Assembly: GCA_001557505.1 (NCBI GenBank)
Contig: LSAX01000012.1
Location: 1 to 64,000, forward strand
DNA: 64,000 bases
Direction: 5' to 3'
From: Reticulascus tulasneorum
Taxonomy: Eukaryota; Ascomycota; Sordariomycetes; Glomerellales; Reticulascaceae
Below, one piece after another: positions 22,201 through 37,200 of the stretch; positions within the stretch are counted from its first letter, which is position 1; each line of letters begins with the position of its first letter. The notes beneath the pieces were generated by a model that saw only the letters and a list, made by a program, of their open reading frames with translations, was not told where the DNA came from and searched no databases. A program made the position numbers and the translations under genes.

Positions 22201-25200
22201 ATATGTCAGCTGCTCTGACGAGTCCGTTACAGCTATCGTATCCGGGAATGCGGCCACCTGCGCGCGGAAGATATCAACGACACTCGACTCGCGTGGATAG
22301 TCAGTTGTCTCGATGTCGAGCAGGTCCATGCTGCGAAGCTCCGATATCCCGTCGGTGAGCGGCATCGACGCGATCAGCATGTCTGGTTCTTCGAGCCCAC
22401 GACGTAAGATCTCTTGGAATACGGCGACCATGGCCTGGATAGTCTCAAGCTCGAACAAGTCTGTAGCAAAGAGAACGTTGCCAACCAGCCTCCCGGCGTC
22501 TTGGAACAGATGGAATTCGACATCGAACCGAGTAGTCACGGCAGTAGGTATCAGCTCGCCTGTCACGCCCTCCAGCCGTATTCTCCCGAGATCCTTTTGA
22601 GAGTGTACGGCAAACATGAGCTGCACCAGCGGATTTCGGGACGTGTCTCTTGATCCTGGAAGGAGGGCCGATACGATGCGCTCGAACGGCACATCTTGGT
22701 TGGCGAATGCGGCTGTTGTCGTAGACCGAGTCTGCTGTACTAATCCGACAAATGTGTCATCTTCCCCGACTGTAATCCGCATACACTGAGTATTGACAAA
22801 AAATCCGATTATATTTTCCAGTTCTGGCCGGTTACGATTGGCAATAGGTGTGCCGACACTCCCATCTTTAGCACCCGTGAGGCGGTAGTGGGCAGCGCGA
22901 AATGCCGCCAGCAATGCCACGAATGGCGTTACTTGATGAGCTCTACAAAACGTCTGGAGGTTCTCGTACACTGAGTTATCGATTACCAGCTGGACCACGC
23001 CAGCCTGACTTGAGAGCACGGCTGGCCGAGGCCGGTCTGTAAGAAACTCGGCGGGAGAGCTGTCGGCGAGCTGGCTAGTCCAGTACTCAAGCTGGCGTTG
23101 GTGCTCGGTTACCTGGTCTTCTTGCTTCTGCCACAAAGCAAAGTCGCGGTACTGGATTGGGAGCGGAGACACGTGCGATAGAGGGTCGTGACCTCGGAGC
23201 GCCGTAGCATAGAACTGGCCCAGTTCCTGACGCAGAACATCAATTGACCAGCCATCGGAAATTATGTGGTGCATGACGATGGAGAGGATATGATCATCAG
23301 CTCCTAGACGTAGCAGTGACACCCTCCATCCTGACTCGGATGTCAGATCGAATGGAGTTGTCTGCTCCTTCTGTAGCAACTGGATGTAGGTGTCGTCCTG
23401 ATCGGTAGGCACATCGATCAGTGTGAGCTGCTTTGGGACGTTCATTTGGATGAATTGCATGCCCATGCCATCTTGATCCATAAATCTTGTCCGTAGGGTT
23501 TCGTGGCGCTGTTCCAGAGCGTGCAGGGCAGTAGCGAGCGCGTCGACGTGAAGCGGGCCACGGAAGCGCACAGCGAGCGGCATGAGATACCATGTGGCTC
23601 CGAGGTTCAGCTGCTCTAAGAACCACAGGCGGCCCTGTGCGAACGACTGCTCAATAGGCCCCGAGTACACTGACGGGCGGATCGCACTATGCGGAGCTGA
23701 GCCTCGCATGATGGTAGCTGCAAGATCGAGAAGAATCGGCTGGTCGAAGATATCTTTGACAGATACTCGGGTATCAAGCCGGCGACTGATGCGGGCCGCA
23801 AGCTTCGTCGCCACGAGCGAGTGGCCGCCGAGGTCGAAGAAGTTGTCTGTAATTCCGATCTCCACGCCGAGTATATCAGTAAATTCCTCGCAGAGCGAGA
23901 TCTCAATCTCGTTCCGTGGTGCCACGCGTTTTGGAGCCACCTCACGTATCGGGGCAATCTGACTCCTCCGAGCAAGCTCGTGCCGGTCAACTTTGCCGTT
24001 GGCATTCAAAGGCATTTGGTCTAGCACCGTAATCCGCACCGGAATCATGTAAGATGGAAGCACAGCATGTAGCCGATCGCGGATCGCTTTCTCCGTACCG
24101 CTTCCTAAAACAATGCCATTCTGGTCGACCCGGTCCTGGTTAACTGAGCTGCCACCTCTGGCTATGACAAACCCAATAATTTCTGGTTCATGGTTTTGTT
24201 CCATCCGAGGGATAACGGCAGCGTCGAGAACTATATCTTGGTTAAGCATGGCACGCTCCACCTCAGCAGGCTCGATCCGATGGCCGCGGATCTTAATCTG
24301 CTGGTCCATGCGGCCAAAGAACTCGATCTGGCCGTCTTTTGGTCGGTAGCGTACGCGATCACCCGTCCGATACCCTCGCACGAGCTGGCCGTCGATGTTG
24401 AGCGATATAAATCGGTCTTGGTCCAACGCTGAGTCTGTATACCCTCGAGCGAGCCCGTCGCCTGTGACGACAAGCTCTCCCATGACGCCAAGAGACACCA
24501 GCTGCTGGCGTGGGTCCATGATAAACGCCCCGGAGTTGCTAACTGCCCGACCAATTGGAACCCCGTTTGCAAAAGATTCACGGTCGTTAATATTATATAT
24601 CGTGCTAAGGGTTGCGTTCTCCGTCGGACCGTATGCGTTGTAGACGCCAGCCCGCACAAGCGTTTGCGCCTGGACCGCGTCGCGACCATCAAACCGATCG
24701 CCAGCGGCGAATAGGACGTCTAAACAGCCTAGAACGGTTGGCATATCTGCCAGACACCGCTTGATTAGCGATGGCGTAAGCATGGCTGCGCAGACTTGTT
24801 CGCGCTCGAAAACAGCCCCGAGAGCCTTCAAGTCAATGGTGGTAAAATAATCGATACAGACCACTGTTCCTCCGTTTAGAAGCGCGCTATAAATTTCCCA
24901 TATCGATGCATCGAAGGCAAGGTTCGATAAGTGGGCCACATGAGCGCCTCGTGGCAGTTTGGAGACGACGTTGCTTTGCTTCACGAGTCGTACAATGCTA
25001 CGGTGCTCGACCATTACGCCCTTAGGATAACCTGTAGAGCCAGATGTGAAAATGACGTAGGCGAGGCTCGTTGCAGAAGGGTGCTCGATGTCACCAATAT
25101 CAACCACTCCATGATGGTCAAGGATATCATCAATCCTCATTAGATCTACGTCGGGCATCTGCAGGTCTGGAGTGACGACGTCACCACCGATCAGCACAAG

Positions 25201-28200
25201 CTTATGTCCAGCAACAGCCGACAAGATCGCCTTGATGCGAGCTTCGGGAACATTGACATCAAGTGGCAAGTAAGCCAGGTTCGCCTTGAGGATACCAATG
25301 AAGGCAACAATAGTCTGGCATGACCGTGGAGCCAGCACGCCGACAAGCGTCTCGGCCATCATGCCTCGCCGGCGAAGCCAGTCAGCCATTTCGTCCGATT
25401 TTCTATCCAGCTGAGCATAGGTCATCTGCTCCGAGGCATCGGTCACAGCTATCGTATCCGGCAATGCGGCCACCTGCGCGCGGAAGATATCAACGACACT
25501 CGACTCGCGCGGATAGTCAGTTGTCTCGATGTCGAGCAGGTCCATGCTGCGAAGCTCCGATATTCCGTCGGTGAGCGGCATCGACGCGATCGGCAAGTCT
25601 GGTTCTTCGAGCCCACGACGTAAGATCTCTTGGAATACGGCGACCATGGCCTGGATAGTCTCAAGCTCGAACAAGTCTGTAGCAAAGAGAACGTTGCCAA
25701 CCAGCTTCCCGGCGTCTTGGAACAGATGGAACTCGACATCAAATCGCGTGGTCACGGCGGTGGGTAGCAGCTCGCCTGTCAGGCCCTCTAACTGAATTTT
25801 CCCGAGATCTTTTTGAGAGTGTACGGCGAACATGAGCTGCACCAGCGGATTCCGGGACGTGTCTCTTGATCCAGGAAGGAGGGCCGATACGATGCGCTCG
25901 AACGGCACGTCTTGGTTAGAGAATGCGGCTGTTGTCGTAGACCGAGTCTGCTGTACTAATCCGACAAATGTGTCATCTTCCCCGACTGTAATCCGCATAC
26001 ACTGAGTATTGACAAAAAATCCGATTATATTTTCCAGTTCTGGCCGGTTACGGTTAGCAATAGGTGTGCCGAGAATCGCATCTTCAGCACCTGTGAGACG
26101 ATAGTGTGTAGCGCGGAAGACCGCCAGCAATGCCACGAACGGCGTTATCTGATGAGCCCGACAGAACGCTTGGAGACTCTCGTGCACCGAGTCACCGATT
26201 ACCAGCTGGACCACGCCAGCCTGACTTGAGAGCACGGCTGGCCGAGGCCGATCTGTAAGAAGCTCCGCAGGAGAGCTGCTGGCCAGTTGGCTGGTCCAGT
26301 ACTCGAGCTGGCGTTGGTGCTCGGCTACCTGTTCGTCTTCCTTCTGCCACAAAGCAAAGTCGCGGTACTGGATTGGGAGCGGAGACACGTGCGATAGAGG
26401 GTCGTGACCTCGGAGCACCGCAGTGTAGAACAATCCCAGCTCTTGGCGTAGGATATCTATGGACCAACCATCGGAAATAATATGGTGCATGACAATAGAG
26501 AGGATGTGATCATCTTGTCCTAGGTGCAGAAGTGAAACCCTCCACCCAGGCTCAGATGTCAAATCGAAAGGACTCGTCTGCTCAATCTTTAGCTGCTCTA
26601 AATAGTTGGCATTTGGCTTGTCCAGGACGTTGAGAACTCTGAGCTCCTTGTTGCCGCTCGCTTGGATGATTTGCATGCCTACACCATCTTGGTCCTCAAA
26701 TCTTGTGCGCAAGGTCTCGTGGCGCTGTTCCAGGACGTGCAGGGCAGTAGCGAGCGCGTCGACGTGAAGCGATCCACGGAAGCGCACTGCGAGCGGCATG
26801 AGATACCATGTGGCTCCGAGGTTCAGCTGCTCTAAGAACCACAGGCGGCCCTGTGCAAATGACTGCTCGATAGGCCCCGAGTACGCTGACGGACGGATTG
26901 GATTATGCGGGGCCGAGCCTCGAAGGATAGTGGAACCGAGATCCCCAAGCACCGGATAGTCGAAGATATCTTTGACAGATACTCGGGTATCAAGCCGGCG
27001 GCTGATGCGAGCCGCAAGCTTCGTCGCCATGAGCGAGTGTCCACCGAGGTCAAAGAAGTTGTCTGTAATCCCGACCTCCACTCCAAGCACATCAGCAAAC
27101 TCTGAGCAAAGTAAGACCTCGATCTCGTTGCGTGGGGCTACGCGTGCGGACGTTGATATATTGTGTGGCGCGATCTGGGCCATCCGAACAAGCGCTGTCC
27201 GGTCAACCTTGCCATTGGCGTTGACTGGTAGTTGATCTAACGCCATGATACGCGCGGGTATCATGTAAGCTGGGAGCAGGATCTGTAGCTGTTCACGGAT
27301 CTGTGCTTCGATCCGACGGCTCTGTAGCCGCCGGAGCGGTCGGTTTGTGAGTTGGTTCAATGGTCTTCCAGGCTCATCAGTCGGAAATTGTAATAAGACA
27401 CGTCTCCTTGTTCCGACAGGCGGATAACGGTGGAACACAGCATCGAGTGCACCGTTCTGAGACCACTGCCGCGCCCAGCTAAGCTCTACGCTAAAGCCCA
27501 TCTCTTGACCGAGTTGTACGAGGTCGGTGGCGGAAAGCGATGGATAGCGACTGGCTGCAGATCGGATTGTCGGTAACCAGGCTCCGCTGTCCAGTGTGGC
27601 TAGCGCGTCGTCTTCGTCGCCGTCATCAAGTGACTCGACGATTTGTCTCTCCAAGATGGTCTTCTTATAAGGGATGTTGCTGACAGCGACCTCCAGGACA
27701 TCCGGCGACTTCTGTAGAAGTCGGCGGAGGGCTTGGCTGTCTAACTGGGATGCTCCGAAGTTAACCCAGACGTCTGGCTCGATTATATGTATGGGTTGTG
27801 TATCGCCCACGTGTATAACAGCTGAATATCGGTATGAGCTGAGCTCATTTGTAGCAGTCATCTGCTTCGGCAGAATTTCCACATGTTTAACTCGACCAGA
27901 TAGCCGAGTTACTAGCCCCGTAAAGAAGGCTGGATCGACGAGCAACTCCTCTTCGCGTTCTTCCATGTCTGCCATCTTCTGGCGAATCTCATTCTTGGTC
28001 GCTGTATCACCTAATGCATAGAGTGCTCTGCTCGCGAGAAAGTCTTTGTTAAGTGCGTAAGATCGTATGTCGCCGAAGAATAGACGTTTGACGCCTGGTA
28101 TTTGGGTAAGAGTATCCACGACGTCTGCTAAGTACTCAGGTGTAGGGAAATATTGTACCACTGAGTTCAGTATGACCAAGTCTGGGCGGAGTCCGTCGAG

Positions 28201-31200
28201 CTGAGCTACGTCTGTTGCTGTACCGATATGTACTACGGCTTTCCCTGCTAGATATGGGGTAAAATGGACGGTCTTGTTGACGAAGTCGGTGGCCGAACTT
28301 GAAGGTTCGAGCCCGACATAACTTTGAAGCCCTTCCCCGAGGTTAAAGAGAACCATACCGGTACCTGTTCCTATTTCTAGCACATGGCCTGCCGCCTGAC
28401 CGTCAAGGATTGTCTGAATGGTGTCGTCAAGCCACTCCTGCATTTCTACCTTATCAATGGTACTACCATCGTACATAGATGTCCAGCCCATAAAGTCACT
28501 ACCAACGGCGGATTGGTCGATAGTATTGATGTCTGTGTAGGTGCTGGTTTCGAAGTGATTCCCCCACCCCTCGACTTGGCTGCTTGCCTCGTTTTCTTGG
28601 GTAGACTGGTCATCCCGGGCTGCGACAAAAGCGACTAATTCCGGGTCATGGTCTTCTTCCTTCCGCACGACGATGGCCGCATCATAGATGATACTACAGG
28701 TGAGCATGGCATGCTCCACCTCGGCCGGCTCGATCCGGTGGCCGCGGATCTTAATCTGCTGGTCCATGCGGCCAAAGAACTCGATCTGGCCGTCTTGTGG
28801 TCGGCAACGTACACGATCACCTGTCCGGTACGCTCGCACGAGCTGGCCGTCAATCATTACCTGAACAAAACGGTTTTGGTCTAACTCTGAGTCCGAATAC
28901 CCTCGAGCGAGCCCATCGCCTGTGACGACAAGCTCTCCCATGACGCCAAGAGACACCAGCTGCTGGCGTGGGTCCATGACAAAAGCCCCGGAGTTGCTGA
29001 CTGCCCGACCAATTGGAACCCCGTTTGCGAAGGATTCACGGCCGTTAATATTATATATCGTGCTAAGGGTTGTATTCTCCGTCGGACCGTAAGCGTTATA
29101 AACCCCAGCCTGTACAAGTGTTTTCGCCTGGACTGCGTCACAACTATCAAACCGATCGCCAGCGGCGAATAGGACGTCTAAACAGCCTAGAACAGTTGGC
29201 ATATCTGCCAGACACCGCTTGATTAGCGATGGTGTAAGCATGGCTGCGCAGACTTGTTCGCGCTCGAAAACAGCCCCGAGAGCCTTCAAGTCAATGGTGG
29301 TAAAATAATCGATGCAGACCACTGTTCCTCCGTTTAGAAGCGCGCTATAAATTTCCCATATCGATGCATCGAAGGCAATGTTCGATAAGTGGGCCACATG
29401 AGCGCCTCGTGGCAGTTTGGAGACGACGTTGCTTTGCTTCACGAGTCGTATAATGCCACGGTGCTCGACCATTACGCCCTTAGGATAACCTGTAGAGCCA
29501 GATGTGAAAATGACGTAGGCGAGGCTCGTTGCAGAAGGGTGCTCGATGTCACCAATATCAACCACTCCATGATGGTCAAGGATATCATCAATCCTCATTA
29601 GATCTACGTCGGGCATCTGCAGGTCTGGAGTGACGACCTCGCCGCCGAGCAGCACAAGCTTTTGTCCAGCAACAGCCGACAAGATCGCCTTGATGCGAGC
29701 TTCGGGAACATTGACATCAAGTGGCAAGTAAGCCAGGTTCGCCTTGAGGATACCAATGAAGGCAACAATAGTCTGGCATGACCGTGTAGCCAGCACGCCG
29801 ACAAGCGTCTCGGCCATCATGCCTCGCCGGTGAAGCCAGTCAGCCAATTCGTCCGATTTTCTATCCAGCTGAGCATAGGTCATCTGCTCCGAGGCATCGG
29901 TCACAGCTATCGTATCCGGGAATGCGGCCACCTGCGCGCGGAAGATATCAACGACACTCGACTCGCGTGGATAGTCAGTTGTCTCGATGTCGAGCAGGTC
30001 CATGCTGCGAAGCTCCGATATCCCGTCGGTGAGCGGCATCGACGCGATCAGCATGTCTGGTTCTTCGAGCCCACGACGTAAGATCTCTTGGAATACGGCG
30101 ACCATGGCCTGGATAGTCTCAAGCTCGAACAAGTCTGTAGCAAAGAGAACGTTGCCAACCAGCCTCCCGGCGTCTTGGAACAGATGGAATTCGACATCGA
30201 ACCGAGTAGTCACGGCAGTAGGTATCAGCTCGCCTGTCACGCCCTCCAGCCGTATTCTCCCGAGATCCTTTTGAGAGTGTACGGCAAACATGAGCTGCAC
30301 CAGCGGATTTCGGGACGTGTCTCTTGATCCTGGAAGGAGGGCCGATACGATGCGCTCGAACGGCACATCTTGGTTGGCGAATGCGGCTGTTGTCGTAGAC
30401 CGAGTCTGCTGTACTAATCCGACAAATGTGTCATCTTCCCCGACTGTAATCCGCATACACTGAGTATTGACAAAAAATCCGATTATATTTTCCAGTTCTG
30501 GCCGGTTACGATTGGCAATAGGTGTGCCGACAGTCGCATCTTCAGCACCCGTGAGACGGTAGTGCGTAGCGCGGAATGCCGCCAACAGTGTCACGAATGG
30601 CGTTACCTGATTAACCCGACAGAATGCCTGGAGATCCTTGTACATTGAGCCATCGATCGCCAGCTGCACCACGCCAGCCTGACTTGAGAGCACGGCTGGC
30701 CGAGGCCGGTCTGTAAGAAGCTCGGCGGGAGAGCTGTCGGCGAGCTGGCCGGTCCAGTACTCGAGCTGGCGTTGGTGCTCGGCTACCTGTTCCTCTTGCT
30801 TCTGCCAGATGGCAAAGTCGCGGTACTGGATCGGGAGCGGCGAGACGCTTGACAAAGGATCCTGACCTCGGAGCGCCGCAGCGTAGAACTGGCCCAGTTC
30901 TTTGCGTAGAACGTCAATTGACCAGCCGTCGGAAATGATGTGGTGCATGACAATGGAAAGGATATAATCATCATGTCCTAAGCGTAGAAGCGACACCCGC
31001 CACCCCGGCTCAGATGTCAGGTCGAAACAAGTTGTCTGCTCATCCTGTAACTGCTCTAAATAGTTGGCATTTGGCTCGTCCAGGACGTCGAGAACGTTGA
31101 GCTTCTTGGTGCCGCTCGCTTGTATGATTTGCACGCCCACACCGTCTTGCTCATCAAATCTTGTGCGCAGTGTCTCGTGGCGTTGCTCAAGAGCGTGCAG

Positions 31201-34200
31201 AGCAGTAGCCAGCGCGTCGACGTGAAGCGGTCCACGGAAGCGCACTGCGAGTGGCATGAGATACCACGTGGCTCCGAGGTTCAGCTGCTCTAAGAACCAC
31301 AGGCGACCCTGTGCAAACGACTGCTCTACTGGTCCAGAATACACTGACGGTCTGATGGGATTATGCGGGGCCGAGCCTCGCATGATGGTAGCGGCAAGAT
31401 CGGCAAGTATCGGCTGGTCGAAAACATCTTTGACAGATACGCGGGTGTCGAGTCGACGGCTGATGCGAGCCGCAAGCTTTGTCGCCATGAGCGAGTGTCC
31501 GCCAAGGTCGAAGAAGTTATCATTGATTCCAACCTCCACTCCGAGCACATCAGCAAACTCCGAGCAGAGCAACACTTCGATCTCGTTGCGTGGGGCTACG
31601 CGTGCAGACGTCGACTTGTTGCGTGGCGCGATCTGGGCCATCCGAACAAGTGCTGTCCGGTCAACTTTGCCATTGGCGTTGACGGGAAGTTGGTCCAAGG
31701 CAATGATGCGCGCGGGTATCATGTAAGCTGGGAGCAGGATCTGTAGCTGTTCACGGATCTGTGCCTCGATCCGACGGTTCTGTAAACGCCGGAGGGGTCG
31801 GTTTGTGAGATGGTGTAATGGTCTTCCAGGCTCATCAGTCGGAAATTGTAATAAGACACGTCTCCTTGTTCCGACAGGCGGATAACGGTGGAACACAGCA
31901 TCGAGTGCACCGTTCTGAGACCACTGCCGCGCCCAGCTAAGCTCTACGCTAAAGCCCATCTCTTGACCGAGTTGTACGAGGTCGGTGGCGGAAAACGACG
32001 TAGAGCGACTGGCTGCAGCTCGGATTGTCGGTAACCAGGCTCCGCTGTCCAGTGTGGCTAGTGTGTCGTCTTCGTCACCGTCATCAAGTGACTTGACCAT
32101 TTGTCTCCCCAAAATGGTCTTCTTATAAGGGATGTTGCTGACAGCGACCTTCAGGACATCCGGCGACTTCTGTAGAAGTTGGCGGAGGGCTTGGCTGTCT
32201 AACTGGGATGCTCCGAAGTTAACCCAGACGTCTGGCTCGATTATATGTATGGGTTGTGTATCGCACAGGTGTATAACAGCTGAATATCGGTATGAGCTGA
32301 GCTCATTTGTAGCAGTCATCTGCTTCGGCAGAATTTCCACATGTTTAACTCGACCAGATAGCCGAGTTACTAGCCCCGTAAAGAAGGCTGGATCGACGAG
32401 CAACTCCTCTTCGCGTTCTTCCATGTCTGCCATCTTCTGGCGAATCTCATTCTTGGTCGCTGTATCACCTAATGCATAGAGTGCTCTGCTCGCGAGAAAG
32501 TCTTTGTTAAGTGCGTAAGATCGTATGTCGCCGAAGAATAGACGTTTGACGCCTGGTATTTGGGTAAGAGTATCCACGACGTCTGCTAAGTACTCAGGTG
32601 TAGGGAAATATTGTACCACTGAGTTCAGTATGACCAAGTCTGGGCGGAGTCCGTCGAGCTGAGCTACGTCTGTTGCTGTACCGATATGCACTTCAGCTTT
32701 CCCTGCTAGATATGGGGCAGCCTTGATTGCGTCGTTGACAAAGATAGTGGCCGAACTTGAAGGTTCAAGACCGACATAACTTTGAAGCCCTTCCCCGAGG
32801 TTAAAGAGAACCATACCAGTACCTGTCCCTATTTCTAGCACATGGCCTGCCGCCTGGCCGTCTAGGACTGTCTGAATGGTGTCGTCAAGCCACTCCTGCA
32901 TTTCGGCCTTATCAATGGTACTACCATCGTACATAGATGTCCAGCCCATAAAGTCGCTGCCAACGGCGGATTGGTCGATGGTATTGATATCTGTGTAGGT
33001 GCTGGTTTCGAAGTGGTTCCCCCACCCCTCGACTTGCCCACTTGCCTCGTTATTTTGGTTAGACCGGTCATCCCGGGCTGCGACAAAAGCGACTAATTCC
33101 GGGTCATGGTCTTCTTCCTTGCGCACGACGATGGCCGCATCATGGATGATACTGCAGGTGAGCATGGCATGCTCCACCTCGGCCGGCTCGATCCGGTGGC
33201 CACGGATCTTGATCTGCTGGTCCATGCGGCCAAAGAACTCGATCTGGCCGTCTTGTGGTCGGCAGCGCACGCGATCACCTGTTCGGTACGCTCGCACGAG
33301 CTGGCCGTCAATCCTTACCTGAACAAAACGGTTTTGGTCTAACTCTGAGTCCGAATACCCTCGAGCGAGCCCGTCGCCTATGACGACAAGCTCTCCCATG
33401 ACGCCAAGAGACACCAGCTGCTGACGTTGGTCCATGACAAAAGCCCCGGAGTTGCTGACTGCCCGACCAATTGGAACCCCGTTTGCGAAGGATTCACGGC
33501 CGTTAATATCATATATCGTGCTAAGGGTTGTATTCTCCGTCGGACCGTAAGCGTTATAGACGTGAGCCCGTACAAGTGTTTTCGCCTGTACCGCGTCATG
33601 ACTATCAAACCGATCGCCAGCAGCGAATAGGACTTCTAAACGACTTAGTATGGTTGGCATATCTGCCAGACATCTCTTGATTAGCGATGGCGTAAGCATG
33701 GCTGCGCAGACCTGTTCTCGCTCGAAAACAGCCCCGAGAGCCTTCATGTCGATGGTGGTAAAATAATCGATGCAGACTACTGTTCCTCCGTTTAGAAGCG
33801 CACTGTAGATTTCCCATATCGATGCGTCAAAGGCAATGTTCGATAAGTGGGCCACATGAGCGCCTCGTGGTAGTTTGGAGACAACATTGCTTTGCTTCAC
33901 GAGTCGTATAATGCCACGGTGCTCGACCATTACGCCCTTAGGCCGCCCTGTAGAACCAGATGTGAACGTGACGTAGGCGAGGCTTGTTGCTGAAGGTCGA
34001 TGGGCGGTGTTTGCAACGTTAGCCATTTCACGATGGCCAAGGGCATCGCCGATACACACCAGCTCTGCGTCCGGCAATTGGACGTCCGGAGTAGCTACGT
34101 CGCCGCCAACCAGCACAAGCTTATGTCCGGCAACAGCAGACAAGATCGTCTTGATACGAGCTGCGGGAACATTTACATCAAGCGGTAAATATGCCAGGTT

Positions 34201-37200
34201 CGCCTTGAGAATTCCCATGAAGGCAATGATAGTCTGGCATGACCGCGGAGCCAGCACGCCGACAAGTGTCTCGGCCTCCATCCCACGCTGGCTCAGCCAG
34301 ACAGCCATCTCGTCTGATTTTTGGTCAAGCTGAGCATAAGTCAACTGATCTGACGAGTCTGTGACGGCTATCTTGTCCGGGCAGGCAGCCACTTGATCGC
34401 GGAAGACATCAACCACGCTCGACTCGCGCGGATAGTCATTTCTCTCGATGTCGAGCATGCCCATGCTTCGAGACTCCGATATCCCGTCAGTGAGTGACAT
34501 CGACGCGATTAGAGTTTCGGGTTTATCGATCCCACGACGTAGAATCTCTTGGAAGACGGCGACCAAGGCCTGGATGGTCTCAAGCTCGAATAAGTCTGTA
34601 GCAAAGAGGACGTTGCCTCCCAGCCTCCCAGCCTCCTGGAACAGATGGAACTCAACATCGAACCGAGTGGCTATTGTAGTTGGCATGGGCTCCCCAGTAA
34701 GGCCCTCCAACCGGATTCTCCCAAGGTCCTTTTGAGAGTGCACGGCAAACATGAGCTGTACCAACGGGTTCCGTGACGTGTCCCTTGATCCAGGGATAAG
34801 GGCAGACACGATGCGCTCGAACGGCACATCTTGGTTGGCAAATGCCGCTGTTGTCGTAGACCGAGTCTGCTGTACTAGTCCGTCGAATGTGTCATCTTCC
34901 CCGACTGTGATCCGCATACACTGAGTATTGACAAAGAATCCTATCATGTTCTCTAACTCTGGCCGGTTGCGGTTAGCAATAGGCGTACCGATGGTGGCAT
35001 CTTCCGCACCCGTGAGACGGTAGTGGGCAGCGCGGAACGCCGCCAGCAGTGTCACGAATGGCGTTACCTGATGAGCCTTACAGAACGCCTGGAGACTCTC
35101 GTAATCCGCACCATCAATCGTTAGCTGGACCATGCCAGCATGGCTTGAAAGCATGGTTGGGCGAGGCCGGTCTGTAAGAAGCTCGGCGGGAAAGCTGCCG
35201 GCGAGCTGGTTGGTCCAGTACTCGAGCTGGCGTTGGTGCTCGGTTACTTGTTCTTTTTGCTTCTGCCACATGGCAAAGTCGCGGTACTGAATCGGGAGTG
35301 GTGCCACTTGTGACAGAGGGTCCTGACCACGGAGTGCGGCGGCATAAAACAATCCGAGCTCTTTCCGTAAAACGTCAATTGACCAGCCGTCGGAAATGAT
35401 GTGGTGCATGACAATGGAAAGGATATAATCATCATGTCCTAAGCGTAGAAGAGACACCCTCCACCCCGGCTCAGATGTTAGATTGAAGGGAGTCGTCTGC
35501 TCATACTGCAGCTGCTCTAAAGAGTCGGCATTCTCCCCCGCCGGTACGTTGATAACTCTGAGCTTCTTCGTGCCGCTCTGTTGGATTATTTGCATACCCA
35601 TACCAGCTTGCTCCTCAAATAGCGTGCGTAGTGTCTCGTGGCGGTTCTCCAGAGCGTGCAGAGCAGTAGCCAGCGCGTCGACGTGAAGCGGTCCACGGAA
35701 GCGCACTGCGAGTGGCATGAGATACCACGTGGCTCCGAGGTTCAGCTGCTCTAAGAACCACAGGCGACCCTGTGCAAACGACTGCTCTACTGGTCCAGAA
35801 TACACTGACGGTCTGATGGGATTATGCGGGGCCGAGCCTCGCATGATGGTAGCGGCAAGATCGGCAAGTATCGGCTGGTCGAAAACATCTTTGACAGACA
35901 CGCGGGTGTCGAGTCGACGGCTGATGCGAGCCGCAAGCTTTGTCGCCATGAGCGAGTGTCCGCCAAGGTCGAAGAAGTTATCATTGATTCCAACCTCCAC
36001 TCCGAGCACATCAGCAAACTCCGAGCAGAGCAACACTTCGATCTCGTTGCGTGGGGCTACGCGTGCAGACGTCGACTTGTTGCGTGGCGCGATCTGGGCC
36101 ATCCGAACAAGTGCTGTCCGGTCAACTTTGCCATTGGCGTTGACGGGAAGTTGGTCCAAGGCAATGATGCGCGCGGGTATCATGTAAGCTGGGAGCAGGA
36201 TCTGTAGCTGTTCACGGATCTGTGCCTCGATCCGACGGTTCTGTAAACGCCGGAGGGGTCGGTTTGTGAGATGGTGTAATGGTCTTCCAGGCTCATCAGT
36301 CGGGAATTGTAAGACACATCTCTTTGTTCCGCCAGGCGGATGACGGTGGAACACAGCATCGAGTGCACCGTTCTGAGACCACTGCCGCGCCCAGCTAAGC
36401 TCTACGCTAAAGCCCATCTCTTGACCGAGTTGTACGAGGTCGGTGGCGGAAAACGACGTAGAGCGACTGGCTGCAGATCGGATCGTCGGTAACCAGGCTC
36501 CGCTGTCCACTGTGGCTTGCGCAGCATCTTCGCCGCCGTCATCAAGTGCCTCGACGATTTGTCTCTCCAAGATGGTCTTCTTATAAGGGATGTTGCTGAC
36601 AGCCACCTCCAGGACATCCGGCGACTTTTGTAGAAGTTGGCGGAGGGCCTGGATATCTAACTGGGATGCTCCGAAGTTAACCCAAGCGTCTGGCTCGATC
36701 ACATGCATAGGTTGTGTATCGCCCATGTGTATGACAGCCGAATATCGGTATGAGCTGAGCTCATTTGTGGCAGTCATCTGCTTCGGCAGAATTTCCACAT
36801 GTTTAACTCGACCAGATAGCCGAGTTACTAGCCCCGTAAAGAAGGCTGGATCGACGAGCAACTCCTCTTCGCGTTCTTCCATGTCTGCCATCTTCTGGCG
36901 AATCTCATTCTTGGTCGCTGTATCACCTAATGCATAGAGTGCTCTGCTCGCGAGAAAGTCTTTGTTAAGTGCGTAAGATCGTATGTCGCCGAAGAATAGA
37001 CGTTTGACGCCTGGTATTTGGGTAAGAGTATTGACGACGTCTACTAAGTACTCAGGCGTAGGGAAATATTGTACCACTGAGTTCAGTATGACCAAGTCTG
37101 GGCGGAGTCCGTCGAGCTGAGCTACGTCTGTTGCTGTACCGATATGCACTTCAGCTTTCCCTGCTAGATATGGGGCAGCCTTGATTGCGTCTTTGACAAA

